Part shown: piece after piece, positions 63,819 to 64,000 of the stretch | How positions within the stretch are numbered: the first letter of the stretch is position 1 | How the letters are laid out: every line of letters starts with the position of its first letter | From: Zoogloea sp. LCSB751 | Lineage (GTDB): Bacteria; Pseudomonadota; Gammaproteobacteria; Burkholderiales; Rhodocyclaceae | Reading direction: 5' to 3' | Length of the DNA stretch: 64,000 nt | NCBI RefSeq assembly: GCF_002028455.1 | Contig: NZ_MWUM01000002.1 | Coordinates: 124,001-188,000, forward strand | Notes under the pieces: model-generated | The model's input: only the letters and a program-made list of their open reading frames with translations | What the model was told of the DNA's origin: nothing | Database searches by the model: none | Program-made: the position numbers and the translations under genes

Positions 63819-64000
63819 ATGTCAGTCTCGCTCACCAAGCTCCCTTCACCAGATCTTCTCCGCAGCTTCGTGGCGGTAGGCCGCCGCATGAGCATCACCT
63901 TGGCAGCGCAGGATCTGTTCTTGACCCAATCGGCAGTCAGTAGGCATATTCATGCGCTGGAAACCGCCTTGGGAATGAAGTTGTTCAAGCGCATGCACCG
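63819..64000 (+). CDS. LysR family regulator, 5' part
   Basis: The first 60 codons of a LysR-type regulator cut by the right edge. SITLAAQDLFLTQSAVSRHIHALETALGMKLFKR is the winged helix-turn-helix, in GcvA-like style (PSPDLLRSFVAVGR). GCAGGAA precedes the ATG. Divergent from the thioesterase gene across 92 bp that contain the palindrome TCGCATGCGA near 63804, so it most likely regulates that operon. Confidence 0.9.
   Translation, partial: MSVSLTKLPSPDLLRSFVAVGRRMSITLAAQDLFLTQSAVSRHIHALETALGMKLFKRMH

Overview
The window is GC-rich, gene-dense chromosomal DNA from a betaproteobacterium, most likely a member of the Rhodocyclales (Azospira/Dechloromonas/Azonexus-like). This rests on the gene order apaG / rpe-gph-trpEGDC, two PEP-CTERM proteins, a YhdP-family AsmA-like giant, many chemotaxis and c-di-GMP genes, and sigma-54-type promoters. 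The genus is an inference.

Layout: 0-6 kb holds the 5' end of dinB, a PEP-CTERM phytase-like protein, an Atm1-type ABC exporter, a LysE/RhtB exporter and a cytosolic chemoreceptor with a zinc-binding CZB domain, all on the minus strand. 6.1-9 kb is a three-gene operon (double SagB-like nitroreductase, rhodanese-ankyrin protein, 105-aa protein) behind a good sigma-54 promoter with a NifA-type upstream site. 9-13.7 kb is a divergent pair: a PAS-GGDEF-EAL protein and an Aer-like receptor. Each has a sigma-54-like promoter, and an NtrC-like dyad lies between them. 13.7-28 kb is housekeeping: apaG, rpe, a GlxA regulator with a divergent MFS gene, gph, trpE, trpG, trpD, trpC, tamB, a DUF2189 membrane protein, msrA and an FKBP isomerase. 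28-32.5 kb has recQ, a zinc-ribbon protein with a Card1/DUF1887-like nuclease domain, a small conserved protein and an MBL hydrolase. 32.5-42.4 kb has glnE with a truncated gene behind it, yhdP, a nitrilase-family amidase, tldD and a lipoprotein. 42.4-47.8 kb has an SOS-boxed radical SAM repair-like gene, then a shortened KdpD, KdpE and the K+ transporter Kup. 49.5-52.9 kb has aroG and three secreted proteins. 53-58.8 kb is ethanolamine catabolism (AraC/EutR regulator, permease, EutB, EutC, TorF-type porin) without microcompartment genes. 58.8-64 kb looks like an accessory block of visibly lower GC: a 21-bp tandem array, an Lrp regulator with a frameshifted LysE exporter, panB, and a glutathione/aromatic-type cluster (two HCCA-isomerase-like proteins, GST, thioesterase) under a divergent LysR gene cut by the window edge.

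Four copies of one palindromic repeat (core GGGGCGAATTCATTCGCCC) sit between genes. One copy appears to supply the ribosome-binding site of trpC, and another terminates a truncated gene behind glnE. Four sigma-54-like promoters (nitroreductase operon, GGDEF-EAL, Aer, ethanolamine region) suggest that nitrogen status links several of these loci. No tRNA, rRNA, CRISPR array or complete insertion sequence was seen.
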